Of a DNA stretch of 64,000 nt, positions 11,310 to 21,317 are shown piece by piece; within the stretch, counting starts at the first letter, position 1, and every line of letters begins with the position of its first letter. The notes under the pieces are model-generated. The model saw only the letters and a list, made by a program, of their open reading frames with translations, was not told the origin of the DNA and did no database searches. This stretch comes from Toxonevra muliebris (lineage: Eukaryota > Arthropoda > Insecta > Diptera > Pallopteridae): contig OY829327.1 of NCBI GenBank assembly GCA_963691655.1, forward strand, positions 87,122,019 through 87,186,018, in the 5' to 3' direction. A program made the position numbers and the translations under genes.

Positions 11310-13055
11310 GTTTAGGTTTAGAGGAATGTGCTCAGAAATACTGAGCGCCCACGGGGGCCAAAAATTGGTCCATTATGAAGTCCTTATGCATTTTGAATCC
11401 CCCACCTACGAACCAGATCTCAAAGGATTCAACTCATCCTAAACCATTTAGTACTCTTAATGAACTTTACAAGGTCAGTTGACGGAATCTCCGCCAGGCT
11501 CTCGAGTTCTTCAAATAGTCTGTCTCCTAGAAAACGAAGTCGACGGATTTGGAGATTGGGGCATTTACAGAGAAAGTGGTGGATGGTCTCATGTTCTTCT
11601 TCATCTTCACAGCTTCTGCAGTAGTTTGGTGCTGCGACTCCAATTCTCAAGTTCATTGCACCAATAGCACAAAAGCCTGTGAGTATTCCAGCTAGAACTC
11701 GAATTTGTTTTCTTTTTGAACAGAGAAAATTCTGAGTTCTTTTCTTATCAAGAGAAGGCCATAAGCTTCGGACCAGGATTTGTTGATTGTTTCCTCCGCT
11801 TTTTGGTCTAGGCTTGATATCACGGCTCCAATTGGTATATTTATTGACAACATTTAATTTTCCGGATATAAGGCTGCTCCCATTCTCGCTAGTTCATTAG
11901 CCTTTTCCTTTACTTCGATATTGCTATGTCCGGGAATCCAGCTGAGTTTGACTTGATGGCTGTTGCTTATTTTCTTAAGTGCGTTAAAGCAGCTTAATAC
12001 TGCTTTAGATCTTATAGTCGTATTATCCAGTGCTTTGATTGCTGTTTGGCTGTCCACAAAGATAGTGATCCGCGAGGAATCAAGGTTCCTTGTGATGATG
12101 CCTTGAGCAGCTTTGTCGATAGCAAGGATTTCTGCTTGAAAGACTCTACAGTAATCAGGGAGTTTATAAGATTCCATAATTTTTAGTGAATCGCAAGAAA
12201 ACTCCAGATTCAACACCCTCTTCCATTTTAGACCCATCAATGTAGAAATGAAGATCGTTGCTGGGTTGCTGGTATTTTTCCATTCCCGTCTGCTGGGTAC
12301 AATAGTCAAGAAGTTTCTTTCTACTACCACTTGTGGTGTGATATAGTCCGTAGTTCTTTTGGTTTCTGCTCTGCTAAAGTCGTTTAGGATGGACGCGTGT
12401 CCAAAAGCGATTTTCTTCCAAAACTGCGATTCCTTCAATCGGATGGCTGTTTTGGCTCCTGTACACTTGAGGTGTTCGTCCAGAGGTGGAAAGTGAAGAA
12501 TTATTTCCAACCCCGCTTGAGGCGTTTTACTCCAAACTCCTGTAACTCCTAAGCATGCTAATCTCTGAACTTTTACAAGCTGGTTGAGATAGCTACTCTT
12601 GTTTGCTGCATTCCACCATACCAATGATCCATAGGTAAGTACAGGATGTATGACGGCTGTGTACATCCAATGGATTAGACGTGGACGTACGCCCCATCGT
12701 TTACCAAAGGTTTTCTGGCATGTGTAGAAAACGCATAACGCCTTTTTTTTCCTTTCTTCGATATTCTTCTTCCAGCTAAGCTTGTTATCAAGAATAACTC
12801 CAAGATATTTTGCCTGAGATGAAAGTTCTAGAGTGATACCGTCAAGTTTCGGGAGTTCGAAGTGTGGTACCTTATATTCCTTTGTGAACAGAACAAGTTC
12901 GGTTTTGGAGGCGTTAACTCCTAAGCCGTTTGGTTTCGCCCACATTGAAAGCTCCTTGAGTGCTGAGGACATGAGATCAGTGATTGTCGGTCAGAAATTC
13001 CCGCCTATCATGATTACACGTCATCTGCTTACGCAGCTACCGCACAGAGTAAAAA
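11310..13055 (-). pseudogene. LINE remnant 2: RT C-terminal half, RNase H and zinc motif (I/LOA-like)
   Basis: The longest frame (11854-12972, 372 codons) starts just after the RT active site and covers SKTELVLF, KYLGVILDNKLSW, the thumb (HWMYTAVIHPVLTYGSLVWW, VQRLACLGVTG) and an RNase H domain. The RNase H acidic and histidine motifs read FQAEILAID, FVDSQTAIKALD and WIPGHSNIEVKEKANELA. A second frame (11429-11656) carries CRSCEDEEEHETIHHFLCKC, the terminal cysteine motif. Upstream, at about 13020-13035, the RT active site is recognisable as ADD preceded by a stop where the tyrosine should be. Further stops follow, so the element is dead. It is 5'-truncated at about 13055, and the 3' end near 11310 has no clear poly(A). 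It is distinct in sequence from remnants 1 and 3. Confidence 0.85.
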
Positions 13056-13906
13056 GGTAATAAAAGAAGAATGAAATTCACAAAAAAAGACCGCCAAATT
13101 AAAAAAGAGAATAATTTAATTTATTTTTATTATAAACGCGTTAGAGAGTAAAATGAGAAAGTCAAATGTAATGCCAAATGATGCAATTACGATGGGTAAT
13201 AAAAATTACAACTAGAACAACAAAAATAGAACCAATCATAAATGCAAACGAATTGAAAATAGTTGGTAATAACAAAAATCAACACAAAACTAACGGCATA
13301 AAAAGCAATACTACCAACAACAATAGTAGAATGGAGAAGTAGTATTAGCATTAACAAAGAAGAAGTGAGAGAGGGGGGTGGGGGGGGGGGGAAGAGAGAG
13401 AGATAGAAGCAACAACAATAATAATAGTTAACACTATTGCGGAAATACGCTGATGAACGCTATTGAATATTACTCACACATAGAGATACACAAACAAGCT
13501 AACATTTATGTGTATGTATGCGTATTACTAAGGCAAGGGTACACATGTATTGTAATGCATGCAAAACACTTGAATATAGAAACAACAACAAAAGAGTTCA
13601 AGGCAAAGTTCTCCTGGCGCGCTTGTGCTAAGTATGAGGGTGTGATTACTTTATATGTGAATGTGTATGTGCTGCATACGTATACGCGTATACAAAGTAG
13701 AAAAACCAGCAGCGTAATTAGGCAAGGTTCACCTAGTGTAGGTAGAAACTTGAGACCTACATACATTTATTTTGTAATTGTTGAAGTGAAATTAATTCTT
13801 AATTTTTTCCGCATAAACAAATTTTTTATTTTATTTTAAGCTTATTTTGCTAAAAGAAAAAATTTTTATAAAACATTTCAGAGTAAGTTTTGTGTGATAC
13901 TAAGGT
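13056..13906. repeat. Intron with GA/G-rich simple repeats
   Basis: A purine tract at 13367-13406 includes a run of twelve G (13379-13390) between GAGAG repeats, which could form G-quadruplex or H-DNA. The rest is AT-rich with TGTATG-type microsatellite. The 128-codon ORF at 13453 has no protein family signature and shares its span with an antisense ORF. Confidence 0.5.
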
Positions 13907-13914
13907 GTTTGAAG

Positions 13915-15466
13915 CAGAGCTGTAAAAGAGTGCAATCAATTGAGGATATAAGTCGTAGATGAATAATAATTTTTGATTGCAGTTATTGAATAATATATTT
14001 GACTCCGGAATAAAAAATGCAGTTGCAAATCTTTTTTGGAGTCGCCGATTGGTTGTTCTTTAGAAAAGTCTTTTTTAAAGCCAAAGGAGTGCAGTCTTTT
14101 TTTGAAATCATGAGACTGCAAATCTCATGACTCCAAAATCATGACTGCTTTGAAGTCACTTGGAGTCACTTGGAGTTACTTGGAGTCACTTGAGTAACCT
14201 TGAACTCAAATGCACTCATTTGGAGTCAAATGCACTCATTTGGACTCAAATGCACTCATTTGGAGTCAATTGCAATTTGCAGTCAATTGGAGTTACTTGG
14301 AGTCTTTTGGATCCAATTGGGATTTTGAAGTCAATTGGAGTCAGTTGAAGTCTTTTGGAGTCAATTGTGAATTTGAAGTCAATTGGAGTCATTTGGAGTC
14401 AGTTGAAGTCTTTTGGAGTCAATTGGGAATTTGAAGTTAATTGGAGTCATTTGGAGTCAATTGGAGTCATTTGGAGTCAATTGGGGTTTTGAAGTCAATT
14501 GGAGTCACTTGAAGTCAATTGGGGATTTGAAGTCAATTGTAATATATGTGTTATTTAATATTTAATTTATATCTTCTCTCATAAATACTCAATAAGTATT
14601 CAGGTCTCTCAAACTGATTATTTCATAAATACTCAGTTTTCCAAAAAACACATGCCACAAATAATATAACAATATCGCAAATTATTCACTTCAAAAAGTT
14701 TTGCACTTTTTGCGGTAATTCCATGCAACTCACGTTTCAATATAATAATTAATATTTTACTAATTTATTTAATATTAAAAAGAAAATGTTTTGACAATAA
14801 TAACTGCGAAACTGACATTCGAGTATTGTAAATGAAATAACAAGGTGTATTACCCTAAAAATGTATTAACAATATCTAAGCTATAACTCGTAAAAACAGT
14901 GACTCCAATTGACTTCAAATCTCCAATTGACTCCAAAAGACTCCAAGTGACTCCAATTGACCTCAAATTAACCTCAAATTCCCAATTGAGTCCAAAAGAC
15001 ATCAACTGACTCCAATTTACTTCAAAATCCCAATTAACTCCTAAAGACTCCAAGTGACTCCAATTGACTGCAAATTGCAATTGACTCCAAATGACTGCAT
15101 TTGAGTTCAAAGTTACTCAAATGACTCCAAGTGACTTTAAGTGACTCCAAGTGACTTCAAGTGACTCCAAGTGAGTTTAAGTGACTCCAAGTGACTTCAA
15201 GTGACTCCAAGTGACTTCAAAGCAGTCATCCGTTGGAGTCATAAGATTTGTAGTCTCATGATTTCAAAAAAAGACTACACTCCCTTGACTCTAAAAAATA
15301 CTTTTCTAAATGAATAACCAATCGGCGACTCCAAAAAAGACTTCCAAATGCATTTTTTATTCTGGAGTCAAATATGTTACTCAATAACTGCAATCACGAA
15401 TTGTTGGTTGTTAACTGTGACTTCAACGTATTGCAATTAAATTAATTGCATTCTTTTACAGCTCTG
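13915..15466. mobile_element. hAT-like foldback element with arms of tandem TTGGAGTCA-type subrepeats
   Basis: Two long inverted arms (about 13915-14540 and 14895-15466) begin CAGAGCTGTAAAAGA and fold onto each other. The inner parts of both arms are arrays of a roughly 10-bp unit, (T)TGGAGTCA(A/C), repeated dozens of times (14157-14540 and, complemented, 14899-15235). The flanks are GTTTGAAG (13907-13914) and GTTTGCAG (15467-15474), an 8-bp duplication with one mismatch. The CAGAG terminus plus 8-bp duplication fits hAT. The architecture resembles foldback elements. ORFs here only translate the subrepeat (for example WSHLES, WSQL) and are not genes. Confidence 0.85.
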
Positions 15467-15474
15467 GTTTGCAG

Positions 15475-15889
15475 ATATACTAAGAAACAAATAAAAAATT
15501 AAGCAAACATCATATTCTATATAAATTTGAATAATAAACAATGGCAGCTATAGAAGGAACGGAATCTGAGTGGGAAATAATGAAAATTTTCATGAAAATT
15601 TCAATCCTCAGAATTTTTCTGCAAGCCTTCAATTAAAACTCCCACCAGTCAACAATTTTTACACTTTTAGCTGACTTAGTTACTAGTAGCAGTGGCAAAA
15701 GGATCTGAAATTCGCAAATCAAATATTTTGATTAAATACTTTAAGTTAAGCTCCAGATATTTGAGTATATATACATTTATTAGTGTAACTAGAATTTTAT
15801 TCCAGAAAATCCAGGAGTGCTACGATATCATATTATATATCAATTTTAAGAGCTTAACGAGTAGATTAGCCAAGACTTATCGGATATAA
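15475..15889. other. Intron, nothing recognised
   Basis: AT-rich sequence between two elements. The small ORF at 15692 has no features that would support a gene. Confidence 0.5.
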
Positions 15890-16815
15890 AATGGTTAAGC
15901 CAATTCCAAAATATTAGCGTCGGAAGTTCTTTAAAATTCACTCATTGAACAAAGCATGGCATTCATCGTTGTAAAAATCATTGCTTAACCCTCACCGGTC
16001 CCAAATTTTTGTATACCATATCGGTTCCATTTGTATACGCGCGTATACATGACAAAAAACTAATAAAAATTGTAGACAAAGTGAAAATATTTGTTTTTGT
16101 TTTGTTTATTTCCAATTTTTAGTGAATAAAAAAATTGATTTTATACAGAAAATATGAAAAGCCAAAAAAAAATTATGTAAAAATATACAGCAAAATAAAG
16201 AAACTTCGGCAAATGTACACACTTGATACTAAAAAAAGAATTTCATGCACTATTATTGATACATCAGCAAATAGAGTATTGATGTTGGGGACGAAATTTT
16301 ACAAAAATTCTACAAAAACCAAAGAGTTTTTACTTCTTTGTCGTGCAACGGAATATTCCACACTTCTAACAATAACAATACAGGACAAAAAAAATAGTAC
16401 ACAGAGAAAAAACATATGTTTTCTAAGCTTGTATACGTGCGTATACAATAGGGACCGGTTAGGGATTTTTTCCATTGCGGCCATTTTGAAAATTAGCGCT
16501 ATCTCGTGAATATGGTGTTTTGAGGATCTGCATAAATAAAGCTATTTTTGAAAATTTCATAAAAATCGGTAAACATTTTCAATAATTTTTATTAAAGAAT
16601 ATAACAGCTTTGTATACGCGCGTATACAAAGGACCGGTGAGGGTTAAGCGGGAGTAAATAACAAATGAGAGAGAGAGAGAAGACATGAGTAACGGCATTT
16701 CTCAGAATTATCTAGCGAATTATTTGCAACGAGTAATTTGGTTCTCTTTTGATATTTATTTTTTCATAAAGAGATTTCTTGAACAAAAAAAATAGCCCCA
16801 GTTACTGGGGCTTTA
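15890..16815 (+). repeat. Dispersed repeat ending in a GC-rich hairpin, interrupted by a TTAA element
   Basis: 15895-15988 plus 16648-16815 match the reverse complement of the last ~300 bp of the window (63698-64000). Shared strings include AGCCAATTCCAAAATATT, GCGTCGGAAGTTCTTT, GAAGACATGAGTAACGGCAT and AAGAGATTTCTTGA. Both copies end in a short palindrome, GCCCCAGTTACTGGGGC at 16798-16814 and GCCCCAGTAACTGGGGC at 63699-63715. A GA microsatellite lies inside (16667-16682). The nature of the repeat is unknown and there is no coding capacity. Confidence 0.75.
15989..16643. mobile_element. piggyBac-type MITE, TTAA target duplication, CCCTCACCGGTCC ends
   Basis: The element starts CCCTCACCGGTCC and ends with its exact complement GGACCGGTGAGGG. 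TTAA flanks it on both sides (15985-15988 and 16644-16647). That duplication and the CCC start are the piggyBac signature. Just inside both ends, and again near 16430, lies the palindromic motif GTATACG(C/T)(G/A)CGTATAC, which could be a transposase-binding site. The 124-codon ORF at 16135-16509 has no recognisable domain. The uninterrupted target (GCTTAAGC) is preserved in the sister repeat at the window end, so the insertion is directly demonstrated. Confidence 0.9.
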
Positions 16816-17707
16816 CCAACTAATCTTGCTTTAAATGATCAACTTTTTCCAAATTTTCGGGGATGGAATGTAAGTCTTTTTCTTCATTTATAACACATGG
16901 AGGGCCCAGACCGGGCTTTTTGCGATGTTGTTAATGTATTCATGGAATGGAAATATATCCCTTCAGCTAAAAAGGCTATTTCTGTGGTCACAAGACATAA
17001 CAACACAAATCGATTTTTGTCGAATTCGAGTTATTATCATAATTGAAATCTTCATATCTGATTTCATATTGTGTCAAAATTTTATGAATATCAGTTCAGT
17101 GGTTTACGAGAAATCAAGAGAAAAATGACACAACTCAAATTGATTACTATTAGCATTTGAATCTTTGAAGTGCTCTCCTGTAAAATTCAAAAAACACACT
17201 TATACTGTTATGCCTTGTGACCACAGATTTGTTTCTTTGAAAGGTGGAAGAACTTGTGGCTGGCACTAACATTATCTTGAATGAAAGACTTTTCTCTTTT
17301 GCAAAATAATATCAAAATTTTGTATTTTCCTACCAAGTTCAACCTATCGCTTCTACAACAATCAGTATTAAAATAAATACTATTGCATTATGTGTATTTA
17401 TCACAAGTATTAAAAAACATAAAGAAAGTGTAACATAAATTTTTTCCACACTATCAAGTAGAAAAAAGTACACACAAAGAAAAATAAAAACAAGAGTAAA
17501 AAAAATAAAATAATTCAAGCATTTATTTAATTATTCATGCTGACAATAAACGAGCACGCAAATTAAATTAACAATTAGTTTGATTAAAACTACCAGCCTG
17601 GCTGCGTGTCATTGTACGAGCATAACTATACATATACAAATACATATGTATATGTGATTGTGTGTATGAGCAGTATGTATTACATATAGTTAATATATGA
17701 CTACATC
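16816..17707. other. Intron, nothing recognised
   Basis: AT-rich sequence with no clear element ends. The ORF at 16925 shows no protein family signature. Confidence 0.5.
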
Positions 17708-17868
17708 CACTAACGGATCCAAGGGGGGATATCGGAGAAAAATACCACATTCCTTCCTTTCCGATGAGAATCTCATACATTTTGATCATTGGTTATTAAT
17801 TAAAAAAAGATTTAAAAGGACAAAAAAAATTAAAACTCCCCCTTCAGAAATCTCTAGATCCGCTAGTG
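17708..17868. mobile_element. Small inverted-repeat element with CACTA ends, copy 1 (161 bp)
   Basis: The left end is CACTAACGGATCCAAGGGGG and the reverse complement of the right end is CACTAGCGGATCTAGAGA. A relative with the same ends lies at 56379-56563. CACTA termini suggest a CACTA-type MITE, but I cannot show a matching 2-3 bp target duplication, so the class is tentative. Confidence 0.6.
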
Positions 17869-18349
17869 ATTATAGCCATATATATATGGAATCGTGTGTA
17901 TTCGTATGTGAATGAACTTAACGTTAATTCATAACATTGCATTAAAAAACTACAGCAGCATAAACATGTAAACATATACAAATAATTCTTTATAGCGAAG
18001 CTTCTAACGTAATCACGCCTTACGGATTGCTCTCTGATACATGCTGGAGGAAAAATGAATATGCATAACCGTGTTATATTGTCACACATGCACACATACT
18101 GTACATGTGTATTTCTGTGTGTATAAATAAGTATGTATGTTTGTGTCTACGACATTCATTAATGTTATCTTCAAATAAACTGTTTATTGTTGTTATTTCT
18201 ATATACAAGGAAGCTGTGGGTGGAAAATTAATTGAATTGTAGAAAAGTGAAACGCGAGATAAAGACAGCAGAAAATAGTAGTAGATGACAATTTGCTGCC
18301 ATTCATTTCGAGCTAGAGTGTTCAAAAATGGGGTTTTTGGGAAAAAAAC
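17869..18349. other. Intron, nothing recognised
   Basis: AT-rich with CACA/ATGT-rich stretches around 18085-18150. No gene or element signature. Confidence 0.5.
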
Positions 18350-19945
18350 TCGTGTATTTTTCCCACTGCGACCTTTAAGATCTATTGTGCCCCTTCATGG
18401 ACTCATAGTATTTCCATAAGTCCAGCCTCCTGTAGAAATTTTAGTATGGATTCTATTTCTATGGAGTTGAGATTATCGTCTGGTATTTGGTGGTTACCCA
18501 GATTTCTTTTACGAATATGCCTAAGTGCGGGGCACTGTCCCTATCTTCTCTGCAAAACCTAAATGATTCATTAGCTGTAATTCCTAGTTTTGATAATTCC
18601 CAGATGATAGTTCAACCTACAATGATCTGTTAGAATTCCTGTAATAATTCTAAGACTATTCTTTGACAAGCGTTTTAGGTTATAGGTTCCTAATAGTGCT
18701 TTCGAATGTTCTAATCCTGGTCTATGTTCACAGTATAATTTCCTTTGATTTTCTTCTTCTTTCTTAATTAGTATAGAGAGTGTTCCTTTACCTATTCCAC
18801 AGAATAGCTCTGGACCTACGAAAGAAGTTGATGCTCCTTTCTCCCAAAATGACCCGGAACCCAAAGGATTCAAACCCGATTATATGACCCAAGCTTATTT
18901 AGTTTTTCAAGGCACTCTATTACCAGTTTTGAGGTAACCTGGTTAGACTCAAGTGCATTGATAGCCGTTTGGCTATCGGTTAGGATCGCAATGTTTTGGT
19001 TCCGGTAGTTTCGCTTGAGATTAAAGTATGCACACCTATCAATTGCGTATATTTCCGCTTGAAAGATACTGGTATACCTACCCGTGGGCTCAGAGTATTT
19101 TATCCTCGGTCCAGATACTACAACACTGGTTCCTTCTTCAGTGAGAGAACCGTCTGTGTACCATGTTATCATATGCTGGTCTATCTTATACGTTTCAGAT
19201 ATACATTCCCATTTCTTTTTGTTACTAAGTTCTGTTCTGAATCGTTTTTCAAAACTAAACTTTGGCTGCATGTTGTCCCTCGGCATAGCAATTTCAGGGT
19301 GCTGTCTCTCTAGAATGTCAAACTTCTTTCGATTAAGCCATCCATTTGCCCCGATATCTTCACCAGACATCCTTAGGATAGCCCTCTTCATCTGGGCTGG
19401 GATTGAATGTAAATATGAAGAGATGTAAGTTCTAATAAGACCTCCATGGATACCGTTGGACAAGTTCGCATGGCGCCAGTTACGCACACACAAGCCAATC
19501 TCTGCAGCTTATTAAGCGCGTTGATGACTGTCTGCTGCCTTGTTATTACCGCCCAGACTACTTATCCATAAGTAATCATAGGGCGTACAACCATTGTATA
19601 CATCCATCGCAGTTTTTTAGGATTACAACTCCAACTTTTTCCTGCGATCGATCTACAGGTCATAAATGATCTAGTAGCTTCTTTGATATTTCACTAACAT
19701 GTGTTTTCCAGAGTAGTTTTTGGTCAAGGGTTATCCCCAAAAATTTTACTTCCCTCTGAAATCCAATTTCTTTCCTATTTATGATAATGGTCTTGAGATT
19801 CTTAAGTTTATAGTTCCTTGTGAATGGTATAATAGTGGTCTTCGCTGGATTGACATTCAGTCCCACTTTATCGCACCATCTTTTGGTTATTTTTAAACCC
19901 ATTTGTAGTAAGTCACTTAGGGTATTCTCGAATTTTTTCCAACTA
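18350..19945 (-). pseudogene. LINE remnant 3: RT palm/thumb, RNase H and C-terminal motif (same family as remnant 1)
   Basis: Minus-strand frames give, in order: a post-active-site RT segment (19660-19902: LNVNPAKTTIIPFTRNYKL, VKFLGITLDQKLLWKTH); a 207-codon frame (18870-19493) holding the RNase H domain with intact ITWYTDGSLTEEG, FQAEIYAID and ILTDSQTAINALES; and a final frame (18571-18873) leading to the cysteine-motif region. The frames are separated by stops and frameshifts. The 3' border near 18366 (GCGACCTTTAAGATCTA) matches the 3' border of remnant 1 near 8160, showing they belong to one family. It is 5'-truncated near 19945 and carries no endonuclease. Confidence 0.82.
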
Positions 19946-20558
19946 ACCGAAGAACTAATATTTGGATATTAAAAATATTTCAAAAGTAGTTGGGAGCAAA
20001 AACCAGGGAAAAGTCGAATTTTTCCTTTTATTGGAATGTTTTTTTTAGACCTAGAATCTATTTTCTTTTGTTATAAAAAATATTCTTAAAAGACACCGGA
20101 GTAAATGTTAGGAACACTTTATAAAATTCAAAGTGCGGGGCAGAAGATTTTTTAATGATGAAAAAAAAGTACCAAACAGTACTTGAGGGTTACGAAAGAC
20201 TCCTTTATATATCGTTCAACTCTAATTCACATATATGTATGCAAGCAATTTATATTGTCATTCCCCTGTTTATGGGATCAATTTTTATAGAACTTCCTTC
20301 CCTTCAATGGTTGTGCTTAGGTGTTTCTATTAGTTCTATATTTAAATTTGAAAAAAAATTAAGTATTTATTAAATTGCACAATTGCCTTAATATACTTAA
20401 ATTTCTAACTGTTCAATTTTCTTTGAATTCTCTCTTCACTCTCTTTTTCCCCGTTGCTACGAGGATAAAAATAACGGTATCCGTATTTCAAACCTGCAAT
20501 TTAGCAAATTAACCAACACTAATTTGGTATGCAAGAGAGCTACACTAAACACACACAC

Positions 20559-20590
<32 letters not shown>

Positions 20591-21100
20591 AAAGAAAGAA
20601 AGAAAGTGAGTGCCATTGTTGCCAGCTGAGACAACAGCTGTGCAAAAAAATGTCATGGGGGAAAATTCAGGTTTTTGTCTTTTTTGCCTACCATTTATGC
20701 CACAAATAAATGAATGTGCGATTAGCACGACAAAAGGACAAAAGCTTATATAAAAAACTTAAATAGGCATTTACACACAGAAAAAGAAGAATAACAACTA
20801 CAACGAGAAAAAAAAAACAAGTGATTAAAGTGCGGCTGTTTTTTTTGCCAAACCACAGCAGTGTTCCGGTAATACTTAGTAAAAAAAATGCCTAGTATGT
20901 ATTAAAAACTAACTGGCAGTAGCAAATTTTGGGCTTATTGTTTCTCTCTTCGCACTCTTACTACCCTCTCCTGTCACGCTCAAAAAGCAGGAAGCGCATA
21001 AAAAAATTAAATTGGGTTGACATTGAGCAAACATTTGCCCAGAAAATACAATATGACCTTGGCCTTTTATAAATGAAATTGTCATGTATTTACTTTCGTG
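19946..21100. other. Intron with A-rich simple repeats
   Basis: A (CA)n stretch runs straight into A-runs with G interruptions at 20548-20605. ORFs in this stretch translate homopolymers only. Nothing else recognised. Confidence 0.5.
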
Positions 21101-21113
21101 TGTAAGTAATACT
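21101..21113. repeat. Target-site duplication of the R1-clade LINE (3' side)
   Basis: TGTAAGTAATACT here is identical to 26044-26056. Direct repeats of this length bounding a LINE mark its target-primed insertion. Confidence 0.85.
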
Positions 21114-21317
21114 TTTTTTTTTTTTTTTTTTTTTTTTGTATGCGACAATGGTAGGGGAAATCTTCATAGATACTGGCAGCCCCGTGCTGTACAGCATGCA
21201 CGATTCACACTCCAGTGTACCTACGTACTAAAACCCCTCCTGACTTTCTCTATCCTGATTTGTCCCCTTGCGGCACCGCCAATTGAGGCATTCCTTCGCA
21301 AGGCAGGATTTTGTTTT

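Noticed and set aside
13453..13839. 128-codon ORF
   Set aside because: An overlapping antisense ORF of similar length, TGTATG microsatellite content and no domain pattern argue against coding.
14160..15110. ORFs rich in WSHLES / WSQL repeats
   Set aside because: They are translations of the 10-bp subrepeat in the foldback arms. Similar ORFs arise on either strand.
16135..16509. piggyBac transposase
   Set aside because: The 124-codon ORF has no DDD-type catalytic motifs and a full transposase would be several times longer.
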